DNA from: Akebia trifoliata
Lineage: Eukaryota; Streptophyta; Magnoliopsida; Ranunculales; Lardizabalaceae
NCBI GenBank assembly: GCA_017979445.1
Contig: CM030716.1
Location: 9,423,974-9,487,973 of the forward strand
Direction: 5' to 3'
DNA: 64,000 nucleotides
Shown: piece by piece, positions 1-10,927 of the stretch
Layout: each line of letters begins with the position of its first letter
Numbering within the stretch: the stretch's first letter is position 1
The notes under the pieces: generated by a model
What the model saw: only the letters and a program-made list of their open reading frames with translations
Databases searched by the model: none
What the model was told of the DNA's origin: nothing
Program-made: the position numbers and the translations under genes

Positions 1-284
1 TAATCCTGCTCTCTCTCTTTCTCACTTTATTTTGTTTCCTTGATGTTTTTTAAATGCAATCAAACTGTGAAATTTGATGTTTCCACCCTAGCCATTTTTC
101 ATGGATTTCAAATTCTATGAAAAATAACTTTCCATGCAATCAAACACACTCTTAATGAATTTGAAAAGTTATATTTTCTTGATCCTTGATATAGTAATAC
201 TTTTCTCCATATCTTGAATAATCTATTATATTTCTTTAATAAAGTAATGTTAAATTTCAACTAAAGAAAGAGAGAGAGACACAC

Positions 285-576
285 ACACAATGTGAAAAAA
301 AACCCAAATTTGACAGTCTTAGGCCGTCAAATTTCATAAAATTCGACAGACTAAGAGGTTGAATTGGCGTCGAATTTTTCATTATCAAATTTTTTTTTTC
401 GACAGGCCGAATCTGTCAAATTAATGAAGGATGAGAGAAATTCGAAAGCTCTAAGCCGTTAAATCTAGGAACATCAAGAATTTCAACGGTCTTAAACTAT
501 CAAAATTCGATTTCTAAAATCTGTGGGTCTTGGTCCGTCAATTTTTTCTGTAGAATTTTCTAATTTTCATGTAGTG
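285..576 (+). mobile_element. Non-autonomous CACTA-like element, copy 1
   Basis: The right end, read on the minus strand, begins CACTACATGAAAAT, the classic CACTA terminus. The left end reads CACAATGTGAAAAAA and is weaker. The interior is packed with short motifs in both orientations (TTCGACAG, CCGTCAAATT, CTGTCAAATT), as expected of CACTA subterminal repeats. A second copy lies inverted at about 59666-59900 and shares both ends. I could not define a clean 3-bp target duplication. Confidence 0.5.
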
Positions 577-584
577 AAAGATGG

Positions 585-745
585 CTCAGGAAGCTGAGGT
601 CTTGAGTTCAAATTGCTTTTCAGGGACTACTCTTAGGGATTTATCTCATAAATTATCTGATACATGTTGGGGAAGGGGACTGCATGTGCCTGAGGATTAG
701 TCGACTATTTCTAAGAGTCCTAGATAACTCGATTACACAAACAAA
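585..745 (+). mobile_element. SINE-like unit (candidate)
   Basis: A tRNA-like head with an A-box-like stretch near 588-600 and a B-box-like GAGTTCAAATTGC near 605-617 is followed by a GC-richer body ending in AGTCGACTATTTC. This resembles the head and body of tRNA-derived plant SINEs. The A-tail is poor and no target duplication was found, so the call is tentative. Confidence 0.3.
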
Positions 746-1029
746 AGGAATAAAAAATAATTATAATATCTATATCCATAGAGACTACATGAAGATGCTA
801 AGAATCCTCTTAATTTATTGTTATTTTGACTAAAACAAAACAATTTGGACTTTTTATAACCTAAACTTGTCCAATTCCAATGACCCATCATTCCAACATT
901 CAATTATTTAAGATTATCATTTGATCTTCAGCCCATGGTCCTATAAAAGCTTCTAAATCGATCTCGCATTAAGCAAATAAATACAATTTATTTGTTAAAA
1001 TCAAATTAAAAATATGATAAAATTTTAAT

Positions 1030-1132
1030 CCACGTGTTTGTAAAGTATATAACCTCATAAATTAAAATTTAAAAAATAAAAAAATTAGCCCACGTGTATG
1101 TGTAGATGTATAGCCCCATAACACCCACGTGT
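1030..1132. promoter_or_regulatory. Cluster of three CCACGTGT G-box/ABRE-type motifs
   Basis: CCACGTGT occurs three times within about 100 bp, near 1031, 1090 and 1125. Each copy is followed by similar sequence (tata..cc.cata), so the cluster is partly a degenerate direct repeat. CACGTG is the core bound by bHLH and bZIP factors. No gene start lies nearby, so the function is unknown. Confidence 0.25.
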
Positions 1133-3238
1133 ATAACGTTGGACGAAAATATGCCTCCACCCACGCTAGCCTCGTGGGAAGCCAAAATTAGATGTGGGGT
1201 CCACATGTAAAATGAAAATATCATTCGAATCTCAATGATTTGAAGAGTCTAACTAGCCTTACTAAGTTAGCAAGGATTTTACCCTTACTAAGGGTCCTTC
1301 CACTCACCTTCTGACATCAAAAAAATATGAGACAAAATTCTATGAGCTTTGAAAAAACAAATTCAAAAAAATTTATTTTTCATTATTTGAATTTGAATTT
1401 TAAATTTTTTGAGTAAGGTGGAAGTTTAATAGCCGTCCATTATCAAAACTTTGGATCAAGCCCAAAACAAATCATATTTTGAAAGTTTTCTCTTGGATCT
1501 GAATTTTTCGATGAAATTTAGAGGGTTGTGGCTTTGGATTGCTAACGTTGTAGTCCATTTGAGCAAAACGACCCTTAATAAAACTTAAAATATTACTAAG
1601 TTACTAAGAAAATTTTTTCTCAGTCTCAATTAACGGCACACTTCTTTATCTTCTATTTATTATTTTTCCAATGGGCCAGGCCCATGTGTCGAATTTATGA
1701 AAGGCTCTGGACCAACTGAAATTAATGATTGGCAGAGAGATGAGAGGACAATGGGTTCGGATTATAGAATCCATAAGTTTGGAATTATTTACAATTTTTA
1801 TTTATTTATTTATAATTAAGAATTAAAAAGCAAGAAAAATAAGAAATAATGCTCAAGTTGTTTCTCTTTATTCTCGCACATAATCTTCCTACGGTGATTA
1901 AGGTTCATTGGTTATAAAGAAAATCATTTGTGTACTAAATGGTTACGATCATTTGGTGATGCCATGATGATCAAAACAAGGGTATGGACCCATCGTTTTA
2001 AATCTCGTCCGATACATCTCTGTATTGTCCACCAACGAGTCGGATCGATAAGTCAAACATATTGGACGTCCACGATTCATTTTTCTCATTGTTGAATGAG
2101 ACAAGACGTCAAAATGAATTTTAAAACTATGACTTAGACTCATAGATGAGTTGGTCTAACACATTACAAAACAAATTTGAAATCGGACGATAAGTTCAGC
2201 TTATCCATAAAAAAAGAAATTGAGGTGTTGTGGATTGGAGTCGTGCTTACCATTCAAAAAACAACAACAATTCTAATTTTTGTTATAAAAATTATAAAAT
2301 CGTCATAATTTTTATTTTTTTAAATTTGTTTCATCGTAATTTCTTATAAATTAATTAGGTAAATTAAATTTTGTTTATAAGATTAATTCTCAAATTAGAG
2401 TGTTACTCAAACAAGATTTTGATTTTTTTTGGATGGTAAAATTATTTGTTCGAAAATAATATAATTAAAAAATTAAAAAAATTAAAAATTCCAGATTTTA
2501 ATAATCGATTTCTATAATCTGATGATAAGAATTAGAAATCTAGTCCAACAATTCGAATTAAAAGTCTTCTTGGTGTAATATGGACCAAGAATGGGTAGGT
2601 TTGGTGGAAATCTTGATTCCAACTTAAAAGAATTCTATATTGTCTTTTGTTTCAAAGCCAAGTCCATTCTCAACTGCGTCGGGTCGCTCTTCTCATCTGT
2701 GTAATTACTAGTTTGGGTATCCAGTACTCTGCATATAACGTAAATGCCCTTCAACTGTGAAATAGGAGTTGGAAATTCATACATGTTCATAATGACAAAA
2801 AAAATTCTTTGTTGAAATCTAAATATCATTTTTGTAATTTTTAATAGATAGCTAATAATTAAAGTAATTGAAAATAGACTTAGACTCCTAGAAAGAACAC
2901 AAAATCAAACAATTTGATACTTTTCCTTGGGATAAGTATTTTTTGAGATGTGTGTTATGGGGATACATGTAAATCCCTTTGACATTGCGTTGATGTGGCA
3001 GTGGGTAGAGAACCATAGATTTTTTTTCTTTGTATCTCGAGGGAAAAATCTATGGTTTTCTACAATATGCACATGACGCTTTATAGACATTTCTAGATTA
3101 GTAAAGTTTTTGTTGGGGATATGTGTTTCTTGGGAATATCAAACATCTCGCCTATTTGACGAAGAGCACTAGTGTTTTCAAACATAAAATGTTTCGGGAA
3201 AGAGTTGTGATATTCTGACTCGAAAATTTTCGCTTGGT

Positions 3239-3305
3239 CGATGTGGCAAGTGCACAAAATCATAGATCGAAAAAAAATCTACGATTCTGTGCACTTGCCA
3301 CATCG
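3239..3305. repeat. Short foldback (hairpin) element
   Basis: Arms of about 29 bp (3239-3267 and 3277-3305) pair with two or three mismatches around a short A-rich loop. The arms carry GATGTGGCAAGTGCACA. A weaker relative, with arms reading AGAACCATAGATTTTT and its complement, lies just upstream at about 3008-3062. Both share the TGGCA/GTGCAC/CATAGAT theme of the foldback family at 4.6, 10.4, 13.9 and 15.5-15.8 kb. Confidence 0.6.
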
Positions 3306-3742
3306 ATCGAGTATAGATCAAGTGAGAATTTTAAAGTCCGATTATCACTAGTGTGCGAGGGCAAAAGGGGTTTCTTTTTAAATCTCCCTTTTGAGGTTCA
3401 ATTAATAAACTTTCTCATTTGTAATGCCTCACCTTAACAAAAGTTCCAAAGCTCCAAAAATATCACTTTCTCACTTCTTTTATCATACTTGAATTTTTCA
3501 ACAGGGATTGTGATTCATTCCGATGAGTTATATGCTCTGAATGATAAAGAAAGAACTATATACTCATAATTTCAAAGATTTAGATGTAACTTTCAATCTA
3601 TTTCAATGATTTGTTAGGATAAATAAATAACGGAGAATGACAGAATCATAATTTTGAAGATTTAGACATAATGTTTGATCAAAATGTTAGTTTTGTCATT
3701 ATAATATAAGTATTTTGGGAAGATCTATCTAGTTTTGAGCTC

Positions 3743-3785
3743 CAAAAATTGAAAAAATTGAAAAAATTGAAAAAATTGAAAAAAT
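3743..3785. repeat. Minisatellite, unit ATTGAAAAA
   Basis: The 9-bp unit ATTGAAAAA is repeated about four to five times in tandem. It is simple sequence with no coding signal. Confidence 0.8.
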
Positions 3786-4594
3786 AAATAAAAATCTTTA
3801 GAACAATGTATACGTTTTGTTCCTTCATTTATTCGTCATGAATATATTTCAAATGCCAACGTTATGGACTTTGTTTCCCATCAAACGTAGAAGCGCAAAA
3901 TGATCAAAACATATAAGAAGACCCACGTAAAAATGAATATATTAGTGATTAAGTCGTGAGAGTAAGATATTATCCTAATATAAAATAATTTACATGTGCT
4001 TTATTAATACATTTTCTTAAACAATCCAAATATAAATAATAGCATTGAAAACACATGGCCCCATGAGATATGTAATCTTTATTAAGAACATTTATAATAA
4101 CTAATTTAATGTACCAGAAGTGTCCAATTTGCCCACCTCGTGTGTAAAATGGATTATCGCAATTACTTAAATTTGAGAATAACTTCTCTACGGTATGAGT
4201 TGACTAGATAAGTTTTGGAATTTAATTTTTTTTTTTTTTAATTTTAAAAATTAATATTAAAAATAGTATATAATTCTTAACTATTTTCAAACAAATAAGT
4301 GAAGGTCCCTAATCTCACAGACAATATGTCGTGTGTTCGAGGAGATTAAAAGTTCTCATTGGACTATTTGCATCTATATACATAAAGATTTTGATTCATC
4401 AAATCAAATAAGTGGAGGCCTCCCAATCTAAGAGATAATATGAGGTATTTTGGAGGGTTTGGAACTTCTAATTGAACCATTTGTATCTCTATGCCTTGGG
4501 ATCTGAATTTAATCTCCAATTCAAGAAATAAGATGATTGACTAATTCTTTTGACTTTTTTTTTTTCCAAATTCAATAAAGATTTGTGCTTGATT

Positions 4595-4731
4595 GACTTT
4601 GAAATTCACTTTGTTTCACACTTTGCTGACGTGGAGGTGCGCACATAACATTAAATGCTTTTCACTAATATTTATGGTTTTGTGCACACCTCCATGTCAA
4701 TAAAGTGTGAAATGGAGTGAATTTCAAAGTC
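4595..4731. repeat. Foldback element with about 60-bp arms
   Basis: The left arm starts GACTTTGAAATTCACTTTG and the right arm ends with its near complement at 4731. Both arms continue inward through a GTGTGAAA core, a TGACGTGGA-like core and a GTGCGCACA/TGTGCACA core. The outer flank CACTCCAACATTTTCC recurs beside the element at 15.65-15.81 kb. This is the clearest member of the family. Confidence 0.75.
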
Positions 4732-4768
4732 ACTCCAACATTTTCCTTTGATAAATGTTAGTTGATAC

Positions 4769-4947
4769 TAGGGGTGTTAATGGATAGTCAAAACTTCAAA
4801 TTCGAATTCAAAATTTTTGGATATCGGATTCAAATTCAAATAGTTTTATATATAAAACTTATCGGACACGGATTTAGATATTAACATTTTGAATTCAATT
4901 TCGGTTCTGGTTCGGTTTCGATTAAATGGGTACCCATGACACCCCTA
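4769..4947. mobile_element. Short hAT-like MITE
   Basis: The inverted ends read TAGGGGTGTTAATGG and, on the other strand, TAGGGGTGTCATGGG. TAGGGGTGT is a common terminus of plant hAT elements. The 179-bp body is AT-rich and non-coding. A convincing 8-bp target duplication is not visible, so the superfamily rests on the termini only. Confidence 0.5.
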
Positions 4948-5038
4948 ATCATATGTCACTTATGATGTTTATTCACACCAAAATGATTACATAAGAGCAT
5001 ATCTAACAATTTTTTTAAAAACGCAGTCTCCAATGTTG

Positions 5039-5400
5039 TAAGATCATTGGTCTTTTAAAACCTGATAGTTTGTCTTTGTCTCTTGGTCCATATATATAAT
5101 GAGTATTCTTCTTATTTTGAGTTGAGATGGTAAGGAACGACTCGGTTTGCTCCTTAGGTCATGTCTTCGAATTTCTACACACCCCTCTATAGAAATGTGA
5201 CTACTTAAATACCGTAACACGTGATAGGGTATTGGATAGTGCGTGCGGCTTAGGTACATTAGTCTCACCCAAGGTGGGGATACTCTCCGAGCTAACAAAA
5301 AAAAAACTCAATCCCGAATGCTGTAAGATCATTGGTCTTTTAAAACTTGATATTTTGTCTTTGTCTCCTCGTCCATATATAATGAGTTGATTCTTCTCAT
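5039..5400. repeat. Direct repeats flanking a SINE-like unit
   Basis: A stretch of about 75 bp containing AGATCATTGGTCTTTTAAAA occurs at about 5039-5112 and again, slightly diverged, at about 5328-5400. Between them (5111-5310) is a unit with an A-box-like start (GATGGTAAGGAACGACTCGG), a B-box-like GTCTTCGAATTTC, a GC-richer body and a terminal run of nine or ten A, which fits a tRNA-derived SINE. The direct repeats are too long and too diverged to be its target duplication. Confidence 0.45.
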
Positions 5401-8400
5401 TTTATATGAGTTAAATCATTTATACCATTTTAACGAGTCTAGACTTGCCCTTGTTGTGGAATCGGAAGAAGCTTACTTCTATAGCTTGGCCTCACTAATT
5501 ACATTTCTCATTTTGTTCCAATCCCCTACCAGAAAGAAATTCTATTTAAGTGATGGCGAGATGATTGGCTCTAATTTAGTATGTAGATTGCTCTAAAAAT
5601 TTTAGTATTTGGGATGGTTTCAAAACTACAAGGTGTGCTAACTATGTGGAAAGCCCCTAATTAGATGAAAAGCATATGTGCATGCTAAGGCCCACAGAGA
5701 TTTCTCACTTGTTCCAACTCAAATTCCGAATGTTTGAGTGTGATTATTTAAACGGGGATAGTTATAAAGTGAATTTTTAGATGCTTACTCAATAAAATCT
5801 AACTTTCATATTATAACAAACATTTAAATTATAGAAATTAATGATTTTACATCAAAACAATATAAAACCCTATTGGATTTATGCTTTGGATTATATGACA
5901 AAAGGGATTGTAGACACCCAATTTTTGCCTAGACCGAATCTAAGAACACCAAAAATATTGTGAGAACAAGTTTGAACCAAGGTGTATTTTAAAAAGACTT
6001 AAAATCCTAACATTTGAGTAGTCACAAGGCCCAAGGGCCATTATCAACCTGGATTCAAGCTTGGTCGTGGGTGACTCTAGGCTAGGCCATTTTTTGGCTT
6101 CGCCAAATCTTACCTATGGCCAAAGTAAACTTTTGCAAAGAATGAAGGTGCCTCACGACAAGAAGGATGTTTTGCATGCCTACTATGGGAGTCACCTTTG
6201 GTCAAACCTAATTTTGTTCAGGCCTTGGCTCATCCAAGGCCAATTCTATTAGGCAGTTACAAGCCCATGTGTGCTGAGATTTTTTTTAAGGAAAATTACA
6301 CTCTAAACCCCTTCCTTAATGACTTGTCCCTTAACAAATCCTTTTATTTTACTCTTTTATCCTTACATTATCCCTCTAATAATCCCATCACTTTGGTCTT
6401 CAAGTAATTTCATGATTCTTCTTACAAAGATCCTTGGTGAAGTGTTTGTTCTCACATAAGTGTAATCCTCTAGAACTTGTGCACAAAGACTAGATTATTC
6501 TTAGTTTGTTAGAGAGCTAGCCTAGGGAAATGATATTAATGTTCAAAATCCAAGCACCAAATTACATGTCATTTGTTTTAATTATCTTTCAATTGACTTA
6601 AAACCTAAGGTCTACGACCACTTTACCTTCCTTAAAAATTCTCTAGAAACTATGAGGTTTTTACTAATAAGCTCCTTGAGAGTATTAGAATAATTTTTTT
6701 TACTTATTTACTTCCATGCAATTTAAATTCTTAAATTAGTTGTTCTACTTTATCCTACTTTCCATGCAATTTAAATTCCTAAAAGAATGATTCTTTATTT
6801 TATTTTCTTGATGGCAATAGAGTTAGAGAGTAAACTCTCATTAGAGGTAATTTTCTCTTATTAAATCCATCCCATGCATACTTTCATATATACGCTCACT
6901 TATAAATGGTTACAAGAAAGAGTGTAGATTTCAATGGACTTATATTTAATCTTTAGAACCAATAAAAAGATTATCATAAACATAGATAATACCTCATGCA
7001 TAAGAATTTGATCCTTTCATGGTCTTGTTCAATTCATGACATCGCTTATGGGTCAAATCAATAACAAACCTCCCAAGGGAACACATAAACTAGATTTAAA
7101 GTTTTAGGACTCCAAATGATAAAAATCCAAGTAGATTCCCACCATTCACATTGACCATCTTGCCTGATGGATTCCCAACAGTTAGAATCTCATTATCTAC
7201 ACCATCTAAAACTTTGTAAGTCAATTAACTAAAGTCTATCCATGCATTGCTTCTTGTACATAGAGGTTGGTAACTTAATTGAAGAGATAAATAGCGGAGA
7301 GTTTATGAAACCACCTACAAAATACTTAGTATTTATGATGGATGATAAATTGAAGAATCGATGATACAACTTCATTTTTTTTTGTGCTAAATAAACGAAT
7401 GAAACTAAGTAAAGCAGAATATACAAGTATGAATGAGGCATACCCCTAATTTACATTAAGCAACAACAACAAAAAAAATCATCATTTTATGATCCACTGA
7501 AGTTTAAGTTTAGAAGTAGTAGGAAATATTCTTTTTTTGTTCTTTTTGTTGCTTATCATGGATATCTACATTGTAACGCCATAAAAATTTATTACGTATA
7601 CCGAAGAATTAAGTTAATTATATTGATTTACTTTCTTATTTAGTTTAGAATAAAAATATTAAAATAAATTCAATATTATCGATCTAAAATAAGAATTTGT
7701 TAGAAGAAAATTTGATAAATGAAATGTATAATTTGAGAAATCTTATCATAATTATGATTGAAAAATTAGAACATTTAGTCAAAATTAAAAAAATTCAAAA
7801 TTTTATAGGAAGTTCTTTTAGTCAAATGGATATTACCATTAAGTTCAAAAACATAATTTAATCTGTCAACATGCTTAAATCCGAATTTAATAGGATAAAT
7901 TATGAAAATATTAATTTTATAAGAAAAACTTAGGGCATAAGAGATATTTTGATTAATAGAGAAAAATCGGTGAGGAATTTCAAAAATTCGAGATATACAA
8001 TTCAAATTGGTCTAATGTAACAAACATAATGGACAAAATAAAAATATATGAAAAAAATATTATTTTTATATTATTAAAATATTAAAATAAATTATTTTTT
8101 TACAAAAATTGAGTTTAATTATAATTATTTATATAAGAAGGATAAATTTGAAATTATTAAAATTTTAAAGGGGTGAGATGTAATTAATATAAATAAAATT
8201 ATTATTATATTATATCATATTATTTGGAAGAAATCAATATCGTATTTAAACTTTGAAGATCTTGATTTTGATTTTTTTATTTTTCATTCCACCCTCGAGA
8301 TTTGGGAAAATCTAAATTCTAAATCGGGACGTGACACGCACCCTTCAGGAGAGACTAATCCCACGATTATATACACCGCCCCTCGAAAAATCCTACGTTC

Positions 8401-8764
8401 AACTGGTTGAGTCGAAGGTCAATAAGACTCTGGAGGGTAGCCCCAAGGAATTCATTGCTTCGTGGGGGTGTCAAACACTTTACCTACCTTTCTCAAGAAG
8501 CTTATTAAGGCTTGGGTTACCACTGGGCCAACCCCTTAGGATTGTAGTAGGAAATAGTCTGAATCGTCCAGGTAGAAGCTTCAATTAGGATGAATATTAA
8601 ATGGTTTAAATGTTTGGCATCAATAGTGGTTTCTGGCCATTGGATTTATTTTTATCGTGGGCTTTAGTCTAGCTTTACCTACAATCTTGTTTGTGAAACC
8701 TATGGTTGAAATATCCTCTGAGTTAAAAGTAATTGTAATAACAAATGTTAGGTTTTCATCCACA

Positions 8765-9230
8765 CTGAGATGGGTGTTGCCTTGAGATATGCATCACGTG
8801 AGGTGTCCTACTCGAGAGGTTAGAATAAGTCATTCTCAAGCAAAATTCGAAGGATTCTTTTCTATAAAAAATTGTAAAATCAAATATTGATTTTTCATCT
8901 ATAAGAGATGTGTGTTACCTCAAGACATGCATTACATGTATAAGGTGTCTGATGTGAGACGTCAGGATAAGTTATTTTAAAGTCAAATTTTAATTAATGA
9001 TTTTTATTAAAAATAAATATTGATTTTCATTTGTAGGAGACACATGTTACCTTAAGATATGCATTATGTGAGATGTTTGTTAGAAGTCAAGATAAGTCAT
9101 TTCCAAGCGAAGGAAACATATATTGCCCAAGATATGCATTATGTGAGGTCAAGATAAGTCATTTTCAAGCAAAGGAAATGTGTACTGCTCAAGATATGCA
9201 GCATGTGAGATATTTGCTAGAGTACACCAT
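8765..9230 (+). repeat. Degenerate tandem repeat array
   Basis: At least four to five units share the order: TGTTACCT-like head, AAGATATGCAT, ATGTGAG, a variable spacer, AGATAAGTCATTTTCAAG. The first units are spaced about 135 bp apart. The last two (about 9120-9230) have lost the spacer and are about 60 bp. Some units also contain an AATATTGATTTTCAT tail. It is non-coding, and I recognise no known satellite. Confidence 0.65.
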
Positions 9231-10359
9231 GACTAGTACCATGAGGCTCCACAAACCATAACACTCACCCCACTCCTAATGCGGAGATTAGCACCATGAA
9301 GTCAAAAATGAAACTATGGAGGGTAAAAATGCTCACTGAGCAAGAAAGTGCCATGTGTAAGCTTCTTTAAAGAAGATTGACTACTGAATTTTTGAATTAT
9401 ACTTAGTCAATACGAATCTCCAAGAAATTAGGGATTGAACTCTAAATTTAAACGATTATATAAAGGGCAATCAAAACAGAAAGATCGGTTACTCTGAAAA
9501 TAAGGCCATGAACAAGGATATAGAAGATCAAACCTATCACCAAAACACTATAAATAAAGGCTTTTTAATCTAATGAAGGTATAAAAAAATTCCTTACTCA
9601 AGATTTTATTGGAAGAATATATAGTAGTTTTCCTTTCTAACTTGATTGTCGGAGAGGTTGTCGTGCAACTTTTCACAAAAGAGATAAAGATTTGATCGCA
9701 CGTTTCAGAGTGTTCTAACAAAACTCTAAAACCCTCGGTGGAACGAATTCGAGACTCCACAAAATCCATACCCGAAACTTAAGCAGATATTTGTGGAAAT
9801 TTGTCATTAGTTATACCAAACAAAGAATATACCCAGACCCAAGAATATAAAGAGAGAAAACAACCGATGGAGAAACCTAAGATGACTCATTTTCAACTTG
9901 GAAAACGATGTAAAATCGACCATGAGAAATATCAAGCAAGGGAAGACATCAAATCATCTCACACATATTTAAGTTAAAAGATACCAACATTATATTTCCC
10001 ATCACACCAATAAAGTTGATCATTCATGTAGTCTCTCCTAATAGTGGGACACGTGGAAATTTTAGGTGGTGAGGCGGCTACAGAATTCCAATTATTATAA
10101 TTAACACTTGTAGCCAATTAAGACTTGTGATCCATTCAATTATTGAATATAGGACACTTTGTTTTATCATCTTCCCAACTTTTTCTAAGAAAGAAGGCTC
10201 ACGCTCACGAAATTTAATAAGGGAATATCACCTTATTGACTCTCCAGTTGGGATTTCTTTGTAAATATACATTGTTTTTGGTAGGTAATTTAATAATTCA
10301 ATTAATAAAATCTTTATTAGAAAATATTGGAATGACACAACTGGAAACACAAAGTTGAG

Positions 10360-10470
10360 AAAAATGATGTGATGGCGCGCACATAACCGCAGATGCTTTT
10401 TGTTCGTATCTCACAAAAAAACATCTATAGTAATGTGCACGACACTTGAAGTTTTTGTCACTCTTGTACC
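10360..10470. repeat. Foldback element, same family as 4595-4731
   Basis: The left part carries GCGCACATAACCGCAGATG and the right part CATCTATAGTAATGTGCACG, which pair as imperfect arms around a TCTCAC-containing loop. The GTGCACA/TAACCATAGATG core is shared with the other members. It lies about 0.45 kb upstream of the arogenate dehydrogenase start codon. Confidence 0.5.
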
Positions 10471-10850
10471 TCCGTTTGTGTCACCCCAGCACGACTCATC
10501 TTTATTTGTTAATGTCCCTCACCCTATAAAATTCAAACTCAAATTGTCATCTTGACAATATGATTAATGTCGATCTCGATGGCTGTAAAAGATCAATCTC
10601 CACGGTTGAATACGGGTGAGGGGGATTAAGAAAGAAAAGAATAAATTATTAACTGAACCATCAAGGTATCTTCCAAAAGTAGGAGTTATTTAAAAAGAAA
10701 TAATCCATAAGGGTTCATTAAATAATTTTTATTTTAATAAAACGTGGACAATGAATAGTATACTCTCAGATGAATTAAAAAAAACAAATTTTCTGTAATT
10801 CCCTTCTATAATAAGGGTATTTAAGTAAATACACAAGGCTTTCTTGCATC

Positions 10851-10856
10851 TATATA
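10851..10856 (+). promoter_or_regulatory. TATA box of the arogenate dehydrogenase gene
   Basis: TATATA stands 72-77 bp upstream of the start codon and is followed by a CT-rich leader. The spacing predicts transcription starting near 10880. This is inferred from sequence only. Confidence 0.5.
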
Positions 10857-10927
10857 GCTTCTCATCTCACACCACATTTCATTGAAAAAAAATATATATA
10901 TCAAAGCTGACATAAGTGGTAATAGAA

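Larger units (their letters stand above)
1..10850. other. Gene-free, repeat-rich left flank
   Basis: I see no recognisable protein gene here. Open frames are short and show no family similarity. The block holds a CACTA-like relic, SINE-like units, several foldback elements, a hAT-like MITE and a degenerate tandem array, each listed separately. The segment at 7.4-8.3 kb is very AT-rich and I see nothing in it. A frame at 8331-8588 stays open for 85 codons in relatively GC-rich sequence, but I recognise nothing in it. Confidence 0.6.

Noticed and set aside
8331..8588. 85-codon open frame
   Set aside because: No domain, no splice context and no recognisable homologue; probably chance in GC-richer repeat sequence.
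10916..10927. Earlier start (GTG) for arogenate dehydrogenase
   Set aside because: Plant nuclear genes start at ATG; the ATG at 10928 opens a normal transit peptide.
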